From: Actinomycetes bacterium
GTDB taxonomy: Bacteria; Actinomycetota; Actinomycetes; Actinomycetales; Cellulomonadaceae
Reading direction: 5' to 3'
Assembly: GCA_023390875.1 (NCBI GenBank)
Contig: JAEWCA010000129.1
Span: 1-20,717, forward strand
Length of the DNA: 20,717 nucleotides
Position 1 is the first letter of the stretch, and each line of letters begins with the position of its first letter. This document shows positions 1 to 7,506 of the stretch, one piece after another. The position numbers and the translations under genes were made by a program. Below the pieces are notes generated by a model that saw nothing but the letters and a program-made list of their open reading frames with translations, did no database searches and was not told the origin of the DNA.

Positions 1-2937
1 CAGCTGACGCACGTCGCGCAGCACGGCGGCGGCGACGTCCTGACCGTGCGTGCGGGCGTCGATCTCCTCGATGAGCAGCTCGTAGTCCTGGTGCGTCTTG
101 TCGTGCGCCTTCATGGCCTCCTGGTAGCGGTCACGGGCGTCGACGAGCCGCTGGTCGTTCGCGGGCAGCTCCATGGCCTCGATGAACCGCAGGCGCCGCA
201 TCGCGACGCCGAGCTCGCGGACCGCGTCGTCGGCGGCGTCGTAGACGCGCTGGCGGTCGGCGCGGTTCGCGCCGAAGACGGACTCGTAGAACGCCGCGGC
301 GGCGTCGTGCTGCAGCTCGCCGGGACGGAAAGACTCGGCCGGCCGGGCACCGGTCTGCGCCTCCCACGCGGCCTTGACGGTCTGCGGGTCGAAGCGCCGC
401 AGCACGGGGTCCGCCTCGGCGCGCGCACGGACCTCGGCGTACGACGCGCCGGGCATCGCACGCTCGATGCGCAGCCGGGCCATCCGGAACCACTGGAGCG
501 CGTGCCGGGCCTCGTGCGTGACGGTGTCGCACACGGCCGCGAACTGCTCGGGTGTCGGGTCCCGGTGCGACACGAGAGCACGGTTGATGTGCAGCTCCCA
601 CGACGACGCGGGCTGCTTGCCGAACTGGTCGGGCCGTGGGCTCTCGAGGTGGTTCGGGATGAGCGGCGGTGCGCCCGACGCGACGAGCTGGCGGTTCGCG
701 ATCGCGAGCACGGCGTCGAACCGGGCCTCGGGGCTCATGGTCCGGAACGGTTCGTACAGCGGGACGAGCTCGGCGGCCAACGCGCGCGCCTCGGGGCTCA
801 GGTGGTCGAGGACGAGGGAGGAGTCCCGGCCGCCCGTCGTCGCCCGTGGTGACTTGGTCGACGCGGGGTCGGCCACGAGGTGCACGTCGGTCTGCTTCTC
901 CCACCCGGGCGACCTCGCGTCGAGGTACTCGGTCGCGTGGACCACCTGCTGCGCGGCCTCGTCGCCTGCGAACCGCACCTCGATCTGGCGCCCGGCACCG
1001 GAGTCGACGATGACGACCTTCCCGTCGAACACGGCGCCCGCGTTGCGCGCGAGTCCTTCCCGGTGGGCCTCGAACCGGGCGATGAGCGCCTGACGCTCGA
1101 CGAGCGGGAGGTTCGCACCGAGGCCGGTCCCGCCGGTCAGCTCGGCGTGCAGCCGTTGCCAGCCGCCGCCCTCGGTGAGGAGCGAACGCACCGCGACATC
1201 ACTGAGCCTGCCGGCCGGGACCTTCCCGCCTGCTGCGCCCGCGGGCACCGGCACGTCGACGGGTGCGGCGCCCTTCGTCGTCGGCTCCGGCACCGTGACC
1301 GCCGGGCCGTGCGCGCCGCCGCGCCACGCCTCGTACTCCTTCGCGACGCGGCTGTTGACCTTGGCGAGACCCAGGTCCATGGCGACGTTCTGCACGGCGT
1401 TCTCGACGATGAGGTCGGCGAGCTCGTTCGCGTTCTTCGGCAGCGCCTTGCCCTCGACGACGGCCTTGAGGGCGGACTCGGTCGCGGTCATGTAGACCGA
1501 CGACGTGCCGGCGGCCAGTGCGCTCGACGTGAGCTCGGCGAGCTTGGTGCCGGCGAGGTCGGGGATCCGGTCGATGCGCGCCTTGATCGCGACCTGGAAC
1601 CGGGCCTGGAGCGCGCCGCCGAGGTACGTCATGACGGCGCTCACCCCGGCGGCCTCGACGAGGCTCGAGAGCCCCAGGCTCGTGCGCTGGCCGTAGTGCA
1701 TCTCGGCGGCCCTGCCGAGGCCCTCCTGCGTGAACGTGTACCCGCCCGCGACGAGGGCCGACCCTGTCAGGCCGAGGCCGCCCGACGCGATGCCGGCAGC
1801 GATCGTGCCGGTGGTCTTCAGGCGGTTGAGCCACTTCACGGCGGTGCCCGCGCCCGACATCACCCGGTTCTCGTAGGCCGAGAACCGCGTCGCCGCGTCA
1901 GCGGTCAGCTGCTCCGCCATGGCGATGAGCGGGACGGCGAGCTCGTACTTGCGCTCGCGCAGCAGCGGCCACGCCCGCTCGATGAGGTCGCGCGGCTGGT
2001 CCCAGATACGCACCGACGGGTACGCCTGGCTGCCCTCGCCGAGCGCCTCCGAGATGTGCCGGACCGCACCGAACCCGATGCGCCTGGCGTTGATGGCGCT
2101 GCGCTCGACGTGCATCGGCTGCAGCTCGTGCCACACGGCGGTCGTCTCCTTGAGCGCCTCGCGCAGCTTCGCGAGCTCCTCACGGTTCGACACCCGCCGC
2201 GCGTACTCCTCGGGATAGTCGTTGCGCAGGTCGTCGGCCGTCACGAAGCCCTTGGTCTTGAACACGATCCCGGGCATCGGGTGCTGTCCCAGGGCCTCGC
2301 CGGGCGTCGGGCGCAGGCTCAGCTCGAGCGGCTGCTTCGTGATCTGCTCGACGGCCCACTGCCGGAACTCCGTCTCGGCCTTGACGTCCCACTCGGGCGG
2401 CTGACGCACGTCGTCGGCCAGCAGCAGCCGCACGTCGACCGACATGCGCTCGTCGGGTCTCGGCGGCACGGCGCGCAGCAGGCGCTGCCGCTCCTTGAGG
2501 TAGTCGGGGTGCTGCTCGCGGACGGTGCCGTAGTACGCGAAGTCGTCCCAGAGCTGCCGCAGCCGCGCGTCGACGTGCCACGCGATCGTGAAGTGGTCGA
2601 CGACCTTCTGCCAGTGCGCGAGCTGGTCCGCGGTGAGCGCGCCGAGCAGCGCGGGGTACTTCGCCTGCAGCGCCGGCCGGACGTCGGGGCCGCCCTTCGG
2701 GATCGGTTCACGTGCGTGCTTGCCGGCGAGCGTGTCGGGGTCGAGCTCGCGCTGGACGTACGTCGTGACGGCGCGGTTGCCGACATCCCGCTGGAGGTCG
2801 AGGACGTCGTCCGCGCGCAGCATCGACAGGGACCTCGACGACGCACGGGGTCGGCGCGCGGGGCGCTTCGCGGGCGGCTTCCCGCCCACGCGCCTCGCAC
2901 GGTTCGCGCCCTGCTCGCCCCGCTCGTGGATCGGCAC
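1..2937 (-). CDS. Putative eCIS-linked HExxH effector protein (3' end beyond window)
   Basis: The frame is open for 979 codons from a GTG at 2937 to the left edge, so the C-terminus is missing. The GTG follows AGGAGG at 4 nt; the next in-frame start, ATG 2823 (codon 39), has no comparable site. Residues 1-38 are strongly basic and look disordered. Residues 45-63 read VLDLQRDVGNRAVTTYVQR, the LQRxxGNRAV motif often found at the N-terminus of DUF4157 and other eCIS-associated actinobacterial proteins. A long helical region follows, with Gly/Ala-rich hydrophobic stretches near 376-402 and 415-440, then a Pro/Ala-rich linker near 543-578. HEARH at 808-812 is a zinc-metallopeptidase motif (HExxH); H877 or E885 in LQHDAAAAFYESV could supply the third ligand. 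Seen: the motifs and layout. Inferred: an injected or polymorphic protease-like effector. Injection genes are not in this window, so the eCIS link rests on the N-terminal motif alone. Confidence 0.72.
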   Translation of the reverse strand, partial: MPIHERGEQGANRARRVGGKPPAKRPARRPRASSRSLSMLRADDVLDLQRDVGNRAVTTYVQRELDPDTLAGKHAREPIPKGGPDVRPALQAKYPALLGALTADQLAHWQKVVDHFTIAWHVDARLRQLWDDFAYYGTVREQHPDYLKERQRLLRAVPPRPDERMSVDVRLLLADDVRQPPEWDVKAETEFRQWAVEQITKQPLELSLRPTPGEALGQHPMPGIVFKTKGFVTADDLRNDYPEEYARRVSNREELAKLREALKETTAVWHELQPMHVERSAINARRIGFGAVRHISEALGEGSQAYPSVRIWDQPRDLIERAWPLLRERKYELAVPLIAMAEQLTADAATRFSAYENRVMSGAGTAVKWLNRLKTTGTIAAGIASGGLGLTGSALVAGGYTFTQEGLGRAAEMHYGQRTSLGLSSLVEAAGVSAVMTYLGGALQARFQVAIKARIDRIPDLAGTKLAELTSSALAAGTSSVYMTATESALKAVVEGKALPKNANELADLIVENAVQNVAMDLGLAKVNSRVAKEYEAWRGGAHGPAVTVPEPTTKGAAPVDVPVPAGAAGGKVPAGRLSDVAVRSLLTEGGGWQRLHAELTGGTGLGANLPLVERQALIARFEAHREGLARNAGAVFDGKVVIVDSGAGRQIEVRFAGDEAAQQVVHATEYLDARSPGWEKQTDVHLVADPASTKSPRATTGGRDSSLVLDHLSPEARALAAELVPLYEPFRTMSPEARFDAVLAIANRQLVASGAPPLIPNHLESPRPDQFGKQPASSWELHINRALVSHRDPTPEQFAAVCDTVTHEARHALQWFRMARLRIERAMPGASYAEVRARAEADPVLRRFDPQTVKAAWEAQTGARPAESFRPGELQHDAAAAFYESVFGANRADRQRVYDAADDAVRELGVAMRRLRFIEAMELPANDQRLVDARDRYQEAMKAHDKTHQDYELLIEEIDARTHGQDVAAAVLRDVRQL

Positions 2938-2940
2938 TCC

Positions 2941-2948
2941 CCCTCCTC
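2941..2948 (-). promoter_or_regulatory. Ribosome binding site deciding the GTG start of the HExxH effector
   Basis: The minus strand reads GAGGAGGG here. AGGAGG ends 4 nt before GTG 2937. This supports the GTG start and therefore the basic 38-residue extension ahead of ATG 2823. Confidence 0.65.
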
Positions 2949-3140
2949 GGTGTGCCCCGACCCTCCATCACCGCTCGCCGGGACCGGCACGTCCACGCCG
3001 GACGGGCGGCGGACCGCGCAGCACGCGGTGCCCGAGCAGGCATCGGACGCTGCACCGACAGGGCACCACGCTCCCGTGGAGCCGCCCGGGATGACGTCGA
3101 GGGCGCAGAGGGACCCCGGGCACGACGCCGCCGACGCCGC

Positions 3141-3707
3141 TCAGATCTCCCGCACGACGCGCGCCGGGTTGCCGACCGCGAGCACGTTCGACGGCAGGTC
3201 CTTGGTCACCACCGACCCCGCGCCGACCACGGTGTTGTCGCCGATCGTCACGCCGGGGCACACGATCACCCCGCCGCCCAGCCAGACGTTGTCGCCGATC
3301 GTGATCGGCTCGGCCGCCTCGAGCTTCGCCCGGCGCGGCTCGGGGTCGACCGGGTGGACCGGGGTCAGCAGCTGCACGTTCGGGCCGATCTTGGTGTCGT
3401 CGCCGATGCGGATGTGCGCGACGTCGAGCGCGACGAGCCCGAAGTTCACGTACGACCGCGCGCCGAGGTGCAGGTGCACGCCGAGGTCGACGTGCAGCGG
3501 CGGGCGGATCCACGAGCCCTCGCCCAACGACCCGATGAGCTCCCGCAACCGGTCCTCCGCGTCGTCGCGCCCCTCCCGGACCGCCTCCGCGAACCGCTCC
3601 GACCGCACGTGCGCGGCTGCCGTGAGGGCGTGGATCTCGGCGTCGGCCTCGTACCAGTCGCCTGCGACCATGCGTTCGTACTGCGTGCGGGTGTCCTCGC
3701 TGCTCAT
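3141..3707 (-). CDS. Maltose/galactoside O-acetyltransferase-like hexapeptide acetyltransferase
   Basis: A 188-residue protein that transfers acetyl from acetyl-CoA to a sugar hydroxyl, as in the Maa/LacA/NodL family. The N-terminal 60 residues (MVAGDWYEADAEI...) match the Mac domain that caps these enzymes. Residues about 70-185 are left-handed beta-helix hexapeptide repeats, for example IGDDTKIGPNVQLL, ITIGDNVWLGGGVIV and VTIGDNTVVGAGSVVTKDLP, ending in the usual GNPARVVREI. H118 in TPVHP is at the position of the catalytic histidine. ATG 3707 gives the usual family length. An in-frame GTG at 3752 would add 15 residues that do not look like the family. The true sugar acceptor cannot be told. 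It lies upstream of the effector gene on the same strand with a 203-bp gap in which I see no clear terminator or gene. Confidence 0.88.
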   Translation of the reverse strand: MSSEDTRTQYERMVAGDWYEADAEIHALTAAAHVRSERFAEAVREGRDDAEDRLRELIGSLGEGSWIRPPLHVDLGVHLHLGARSYVNFGLVALDVAHIRIGDDTKIGPNVQLLTPVHPVDPEPRRAKLEAAEPITIGDNVWLGGGVIVCPGVTIGDNTVVGAGSVVTKDLPSNVLAVGNPARVVREI

Positions 3708-3780
3708 GTCGTCGACGCTCTCACGCGACGGTTCGGTGCGCCGCCCGCTCACGGCCGACGCCGGACGTGCCGCGCGCGGC

Positions 3781-5154
3781 TCAGGCGAAGTCGAACAGCG
3801 GCGGGAACACGAGCACGACGACAGCGGCCCACACCGCGTACACGGGCAGGTACCGGGTCTGCCAGCGCTCGACCGCGTCGAACGTGCCGCGCCGGCGCAG
3901 GAACTGCCACAGCAGCCAGCCGGTGCCGACCAGATGGACGAGGAGCACGAGGTTGAGGCCGAGCGCGGCGGTCTTGTTGGCCGTCCAGCCGGCGTCCGCG
4001 ATGCGCGCGACCATCGCGGCGAGCGCGACGACGTCGACCGCGAACGCCGCGACGACGAGCGCGAGCTGCAGCCAGTCGAACGGCCTGCCCGGCGAGAGCG
4101 GGTCGCGGGCGCTGATCGAGTAGAGGAGCAGCGCGAGGACGAGCAGCAGGATCGCGTCCATCAGGATGAGCAGGTTGCGGTCGACCGCGGTGAGCGGGCC
4201 GCCGGCGAGCAGGGCGACGAATGCCGCGACCAGCAGCACGAGCGTGAGCGGGGTGAACACCCGGGTGAGGACGGGTGCCATGTTCTCGACGACGCTCTTC
4301 TTCGCCTCGACCAACCAGGCGGCCACGAGGAACGCACCCGGCACGGCGAACGGCATCAGCCAGCCCTGCACGAAGGACTCGATGTCGATGTCGACGACAC
4401 CGAACACGCCGAACAGCAGACCCATCAGGAGCCCGCCGCCGAGCGCGATGAGGGCGAAGTAGATGACCAGCTCACCCGTGAACCGCACGAAGTCCATGCG
4501 TCGGGCGTGGTCGCGCCACGCTCCCCCGGTGTACGCGACGCCGAGCAGCAGCCACAGCAGCACCGGCAGGTGCGTCGCGGTGAGCACGTACGTCATGCCG
4601 GGACCGGTGTCGCCGACCACGAACGGGTAGAGGTTGACGGCGACCGCCACCGCCGCGGTCAGGCCGACCAGCGCTGCGGCGACCCGACCGGGCAGCCGAC
4701 GCGACCACGCGAAGTACGCGGCGAGGAACGGCAGGACGGCGAAGGCGACGTTGAGCCCGAACGTCTCGTCGTCGCCGATCGCGAGCAGCGACTTCACCGC
4801 GATCCCTGCGCCGACGGCGAGGCCGACGAGCACGCCGAGGTCCCGCCAGCGACGGTCCGCCTCCGACGGCGCCTCCGGCACGAGCACGAGCTGCTTCCAC
4901 AGCCGCTCGGAGTGCTCACGGGCGAACTCGCGCGAGACGTCGTCGAGGTTGCCCATCCGCTTGACCGCGACCAGGAACGCCTCGTCGTCGTCCAGGCCAC
5001 CGGCGCGCAGGTCGGCGACGCGGCCGCGCAGGTTGTCCTCGAGCTCGGCGGCGTCGTCCGGGGTGATGGCGCGGCGCCGGAGCACCCACGTGCGCCACTG
5101 GTCGATCTGGTGCTCGAGGCCGGCCCGCTCGTCGACGGAGAACTGCTCGCTCAT
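3781..5154 (-). CDS. Permease-prefix-domain multi-pass membrane protein, PadR partner
   Basis: A 457-residue protein. Residues 1-95 are soluble and acidic, with the alpha-helical pattern (AELEDNLRGRVADLRAGGLDDDEAFLVAVKRMGNLDDVSREFARE) of the HAAS/permease-prefix domain. From about residue 105 to the C-terminus there are roughly ten or eleven hydrophobic helices, for example GVLVGLAVGAGIAV, LPVLLWLLLGVAY, LLILMDAILLLVLALLLY and YAVWAAVVVLVFPPLF. ATG 5154 overlaps the stop of the upstream padR gene in an ATGA, so the two are translationally coupled. Genes of this type are commonly encoded with PadR regulators; the prefix domain is thought to act in membrane or envelope stress or transport control. 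No transported substrate can be inferred. No ATPase partner lies next to it, so it is not evidently half of an ABC transporter. Confidence 0.8.
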   Translation of the reverse strand: MSEQFSVDERAGLEHQIDQWRTWVLRRRAITPDDAAELEDNLRGRVADLRAGGLDDDEAFLVAVKRMGNLDDVSREFAREHSERLWKQLVLVPEAPSEADRRWRDLGVLVGLAVGAGIAVKSLLAIGDDETFGLNVAFAVLPFLAAYFAWSRRLPGRVAAALVGLTAAVAVAVNLYPFVVGDTGPGMTYVLTATHLPVLLWLLLGVAYTGGAWRDHARRMDFVRFTGELVIYFALIALGGGLLMGLLFGVFGVVDIDIESFVQGWLMPFAVPGAFLVAAWLVEAKKSVVENMAPVLTRVFTPLTLVLLVAAFVALLAGGPLTAVDRNLLILMDAILLLVLALLLYSISARDPLSPGRPFDWLQLALVVAAFAVDVVALAAMVARIADAGWTANKTAALGLNLVLLVHLVGTGWLLWQFLRRRGTFDAVERWQTRYLPVYAVWAAVVVLVFPPLFDFA

Positions 5155-5510
5155 GCCCACGCCCCCGCCGCCTCGGGCCCCCGCAGGGTGTTCCACACCT
5201 GCCGCAGCGCGTCCCCGACGACGTCCCACTGGGCCTGCCGCTCCACGAGGACCTCGCGCCCGGACGCGGTCAGCGCGTAGTGCTTGCGCTTGCGGCCGGC
5301 GTCCGAGACGCCCCACTCGGCGCGCACCCAGCCGTTGCGCTCGAGGCGGTGCAGCAGCGGGTAGAGCATGCCGTCGGTCCACTGCATGCGGCCCCCGGAC
5401 AGCTCGCCGACCCGCTTGAGGATGGCGTACCCGTGCAGGTCGCCGTCGGCGAGGATGCCCAGGACCAGCGGGGTCGCGGAGGCCGCGACCAGGTCCTTCT
5501 CGATGTGCAC
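5151..5510 (-). CDS. PadR family transcriptional regulator
   Basis: A 119-residue winged-helix repressor of the short PadR type. The core is plain: LVLGILADGDLHGYAILKRVGELSGG (recognition scaffold, about residues 16-40), DGMLYPLLHRLERNGWVRAEW (residues 47-66), then the wing RKRKHYALTASGREVL, followed by a C-terminal dimerisation helix. GTG 5510 is preferred because GGAGAG lies about 5 nt ahead and the family sequence begins here (VHIEKDLVAAS). An ATG at 5549 would lie inside the dyad described below. It probably represses its own operon, which continues into the membrane protein through an ATGA overlap. The inducer is unknown; PadR proteins often bind phenolics, antibiotics or other small hydrophobic ligands. 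Confidence 0.9.
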   Translation of the reverse strand: MHIEKDLVAASATPLVLGILADGDLHGYAILKRVGELSGGRMQWTDGMLYPLLHRLERNGWVRAEWGVSDAGRKRKHYALTASGREVLVERQAQWDVVGDALRQVWNTLRGPEAAGAWA

Positions 5511-5520
5511 GTGCTCTCTC

Positions 5521-5569
5521 CCATACCTTGAGCAGCTAGGGATATGCACCCTAGCACCGCTAGGTATGG
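5521..5569. promoter_or_regulatory. Concentric double dyad, likely PadR operator/promoter
   Basis: Two inverted repeats share one centre at 5545. The outer arms are CCATACCT (5521-5528) and AGGTATGG (5562-5569). The inner arms are GCTAGGG (5535-5541) and CCCTAGC (5549-5555), separated by ATATGCA. CCTAG/CTAGG is also repeated within the right half (5550-5564). The element ends 11 nt before the padR GTG. AT-rich ATAC/GTAT half-sites resemble known PadR boxes. It should overlap the promoter, giving autorepression. Confidence 0.7.
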
Positions 5570-5641
5570 CGCCGGGTCAGGCCTCGGGCTCCTCGTGCGG
5601 AGACATCGGGTCGACGCTGTGCTGAGCGCGCGCACGATCGC

Positions 5642-6037
5642 TCAACGCACCGCGACGTGGCCCTCCGCGGAGCGTCGCCGGCGTCGACGCAGCGCGAGCG
5701 TCACGAGCACCGCCGCCACGCCGAGCACGACCACACCGATGGCGACGGCCCCCGCCGGGCTGAGCTCGCCGAACTGACCGGAGCCCGACTCCTGGTGCGG
5801 ACCCGCGCCACCCTCGCCGTAGGTGGTGGCGGGACCGCTCGGGCCCGGAGTGCTGTTCGCACTGGGCTGGCCGGCGGACTCGGTGGTGATCGGCGCACGG
5901 CTCGGCTCGACCGCGCCCGGCTCCGACGCCGGGACGCGGGTCAGACCGAGCAGCAGGACGGCGAGCGCCAGGACCGTGCCGGCAACCGCGGCGGTGCGTG
6001 AAGACCGAGCAGTCGACCGGAGATGGACGTGAACCAT
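5642..6037 (-). CDS. Small secreted/membrane-anchored protein of unknown function
   Basis: A 131-residue protein. ATG 6037 follows GGGAGG at 6 nt; longer in-frame starts lack a site. Residues 1-36 form a signal-peptide or signal-anchor segment (RTAAVAGTVLALAVLLLGL) with basic residues in front. The middle, about 37-85, is Pro/Ser/Gly/Thr-rich and low complexity, as in an exported stalk. Residues about 88-115 form a second hydrophobic helix (AGAVAIGVVVLGVAAVLVTLAL) followed at once by RRRRRR, a typical stop-transfer signal. The layout is that of a surface protein with a C-terminal membrane anchor. There is no LPxTG motif and no known domain. It lies between the permease and padR on the same strand with short gaps, so co-transcription is possible but not shown. 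Confidence 0.68.
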   Translation of the reverse strand: MVHVHLRSTARSSRTAAVAGTVLALAVLLLGLTRVPASEPGAVEPSRAPITTESAGQPSANSTPGPSGPATTYGEGGAGPHQESGSGQFGELSPAGAVAIGVVVLGVAAVLVTLALRRRRRRSAEGHVAVR

Positions 6038-6137
6038 GTGGCGCCTCCCGACGACGACAGGGCACGCCGGTTCTTTGACGGACGTCCACGGTGCGCCCGG
6101 ACCCGACGGGCGGCAACCGGAACACGCCACGCGGCGC

Positions 6138-7445
6138 TCAGCGCCGACGCGCGACCAGGTACAGCACGGCGCCGACCGCGAGGAGCACGCCGGCGAGCAG
6201 CCAGTGCCGCGCCTCCTGCTGGGTCAGCAGGCCCACGCACGTGCCGACGGCGAGCACCGGCAGCGGGGTCCACGCCCGGAAGTGGTCGTGCTCGACGCGG
6301 TCCCGACGCAGGACGAGGACGGCGAGGTTCGTGCTGAGGAACACGAGCAGCAGGAGCAGCACCACGGTCGAGGCCAGGTCCTCGAGGGACCCGACGGTCG
6401 TGAGCACCATGGCCACGGCGGTCGTGACGACGATCGCGACGATCGGCGTCCGCCGCCCCGGGAGCACGCGCCCGAACGTCGACGGCAGCAACCCCTCCTC
6501 GGCCATGCCGTAGGCGAGGCGGCTCGCCATGATCATGGTCAGCAGCGGCCCGTTCGCGACGGCGACGAGCGCCACCACGGAGAACACCTCACGCGGCACG
6601 ATCCCGGCGGCGTCGACGACCTCCAGCAGCGGCCCGCTCGATCCGGCGAGGTCCGCCGGCGGCACGACGGCGGGCGCGACGACGCCGACGAGCAGGTAGA
6701 CGACACCGGCGGTGAGCAGCGCCCCGAACAGTGCCCTCGGGTAGACGCGCCGGACGTCGCGCACCTCCTCGGCGAGGTTCGCCGACGTCTCGAAGCCGAC
6801 GAACGAGTAGAACGCGATGAGCGCACCGCCGAGCGTCGCCGTCGCGACCCCCGTGCCCGGGGGCAGCTCGGTGATCCGGCCGAGGTCGCCGTCCCCGCGG
6901 CCCAGGACGACCGCCCCGAGCACGACGACGGTGAGCAGGCCGCTGAGCTCGACGGCCGTCATCACGACGTTCGCCCGCAGCGACTCACGGATCCCGCGCG
7001 CGTTGAGGGCCGCCACCAGGGCCAGGAACACGATCGCGGTCGGCACCGCGGGCACGTCGAGGAAGACGCCGAGGTAGTCGCCCGCGAACGCGAGCGACAG
7101 CCCGGCGGCCGACGTGACGCCGGCGGCCAGCATGCTGAAGCCGACGAGGAAGGACAGCCACCGCAGGCCGAACGCCCGCTGCGCGTACACGGCGGACCCG
7201 CCGGCCTGCGGGTACTTCGTGACGAGCTCGGCGTAGGACGCAGCCGTCAGCAGCGCCATCCCCAGCGCGACGAGGAGCGGCAGCCACACCATCCCGCCCG
7301 CCTCGTCGGCCATGACGCCGACGAGCGCGTACACGCCGGCGCCCAGCACGTCGCCGAGGATGAACAGGAACAGCAGCGGAGCGGTGACGGCACGCCGGAG
7401 CCGGGTCCCGGCGTCCGCGGCGGACGGGTGGGTGGTGTCGACCAT
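6138..7445 (-). CDS. APC superfamily amino acid permease
   Basis: A 435-residue integral membrane protein with about 12 hydrophobic helices. Helix 1 holds the family signature FLFILGDVLGAGVYALVG, the unwound substrate-site region of APC transporters. TKYPQAGGSAVYAQRAFG and the conserved loop FYSFVGFETSANLAEEVRDVRRVYPRA fit the amino acid/cationic amino acid transporter branch. Family members import amino acids or polyamines with protons or by exchange; the substrate cannot be set from sequence. ATG 7445 has only a weak upstream purine stretch; no better start is in frame. The stop is 100 bp ahead of the start of the small secreted protein on the same strand. Confidence 0.88.
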   Translation of the reverse strand: MVDTTHPSAADAGTRLRRAVTAPLLFLFILGDVLGAGVYALVGVMADEAGGMVWLPLLVALGMALLTAASYAELVTKYPQAGGSAVYAQRAFGLRWLSFLVGFSMLAAGVTSAAGLSLAFAGDYLGVFLDVPAVPTAIVFLALVAALNARGIRESLRANVVMTAVELSGLLTVVVLGAVVLGRGDGDLGRITELPPGTGVATATLGGALIAFYSFVGFETSANLAEEVRDVRRVYPRALFGALLTAGVVYLLVGVVAPAVVPPADLAGSSGPLLEVVDAAGIVPREVFSVVALVAVANGPLLTMIMASRLAYGMAEEGLLPSTFGRVLPGRRTPIVAIVVTTAVAMVLTTVGSLEDLASTVVLLLLLVFLSTNLAVLVLRRDRVEHDHFRAWTPLPVLAVGTCVGLLTQQEARHWLLAGVLLAVGAVLYLVARRR

Positions 7446-7461
7446 CGCCCGAGTATCGGCA

Positions 7462-7502
7462 GCGCCCCGGGAGGCCGCACCCCGAGCCGCGGGGCGCGCC
7501 CC
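7462..7502 (-). terminator. Possible GC hairpin after the secreted EEP gene
   Basis: GCGCCCCG (7462-7469) pairs with CGGGGCGC (7490-7497), with a 20-nt loop. GGGGCGCGCCCC (7491-7502) is itself a 12-bp palindrome. It lies immediately after the stop of the minus-strand gene at 7507 and before ATG 7445. There is no T-run. In such GC-rich DNA some hairpins arise by chance. Confidence 0.35.
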
Positions 7503-7506
7503 CGGG

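Noticed and set aside
880..5280. Very long plus-strand open frame of over 1400 codons
   Set aside because: It is Arg/Ala/Asp-rich low-complexity sequence antisense to four convincing minus-strand genes (effector, acetyltransferase, membrane protein, padR). It is a high-GC shadow.
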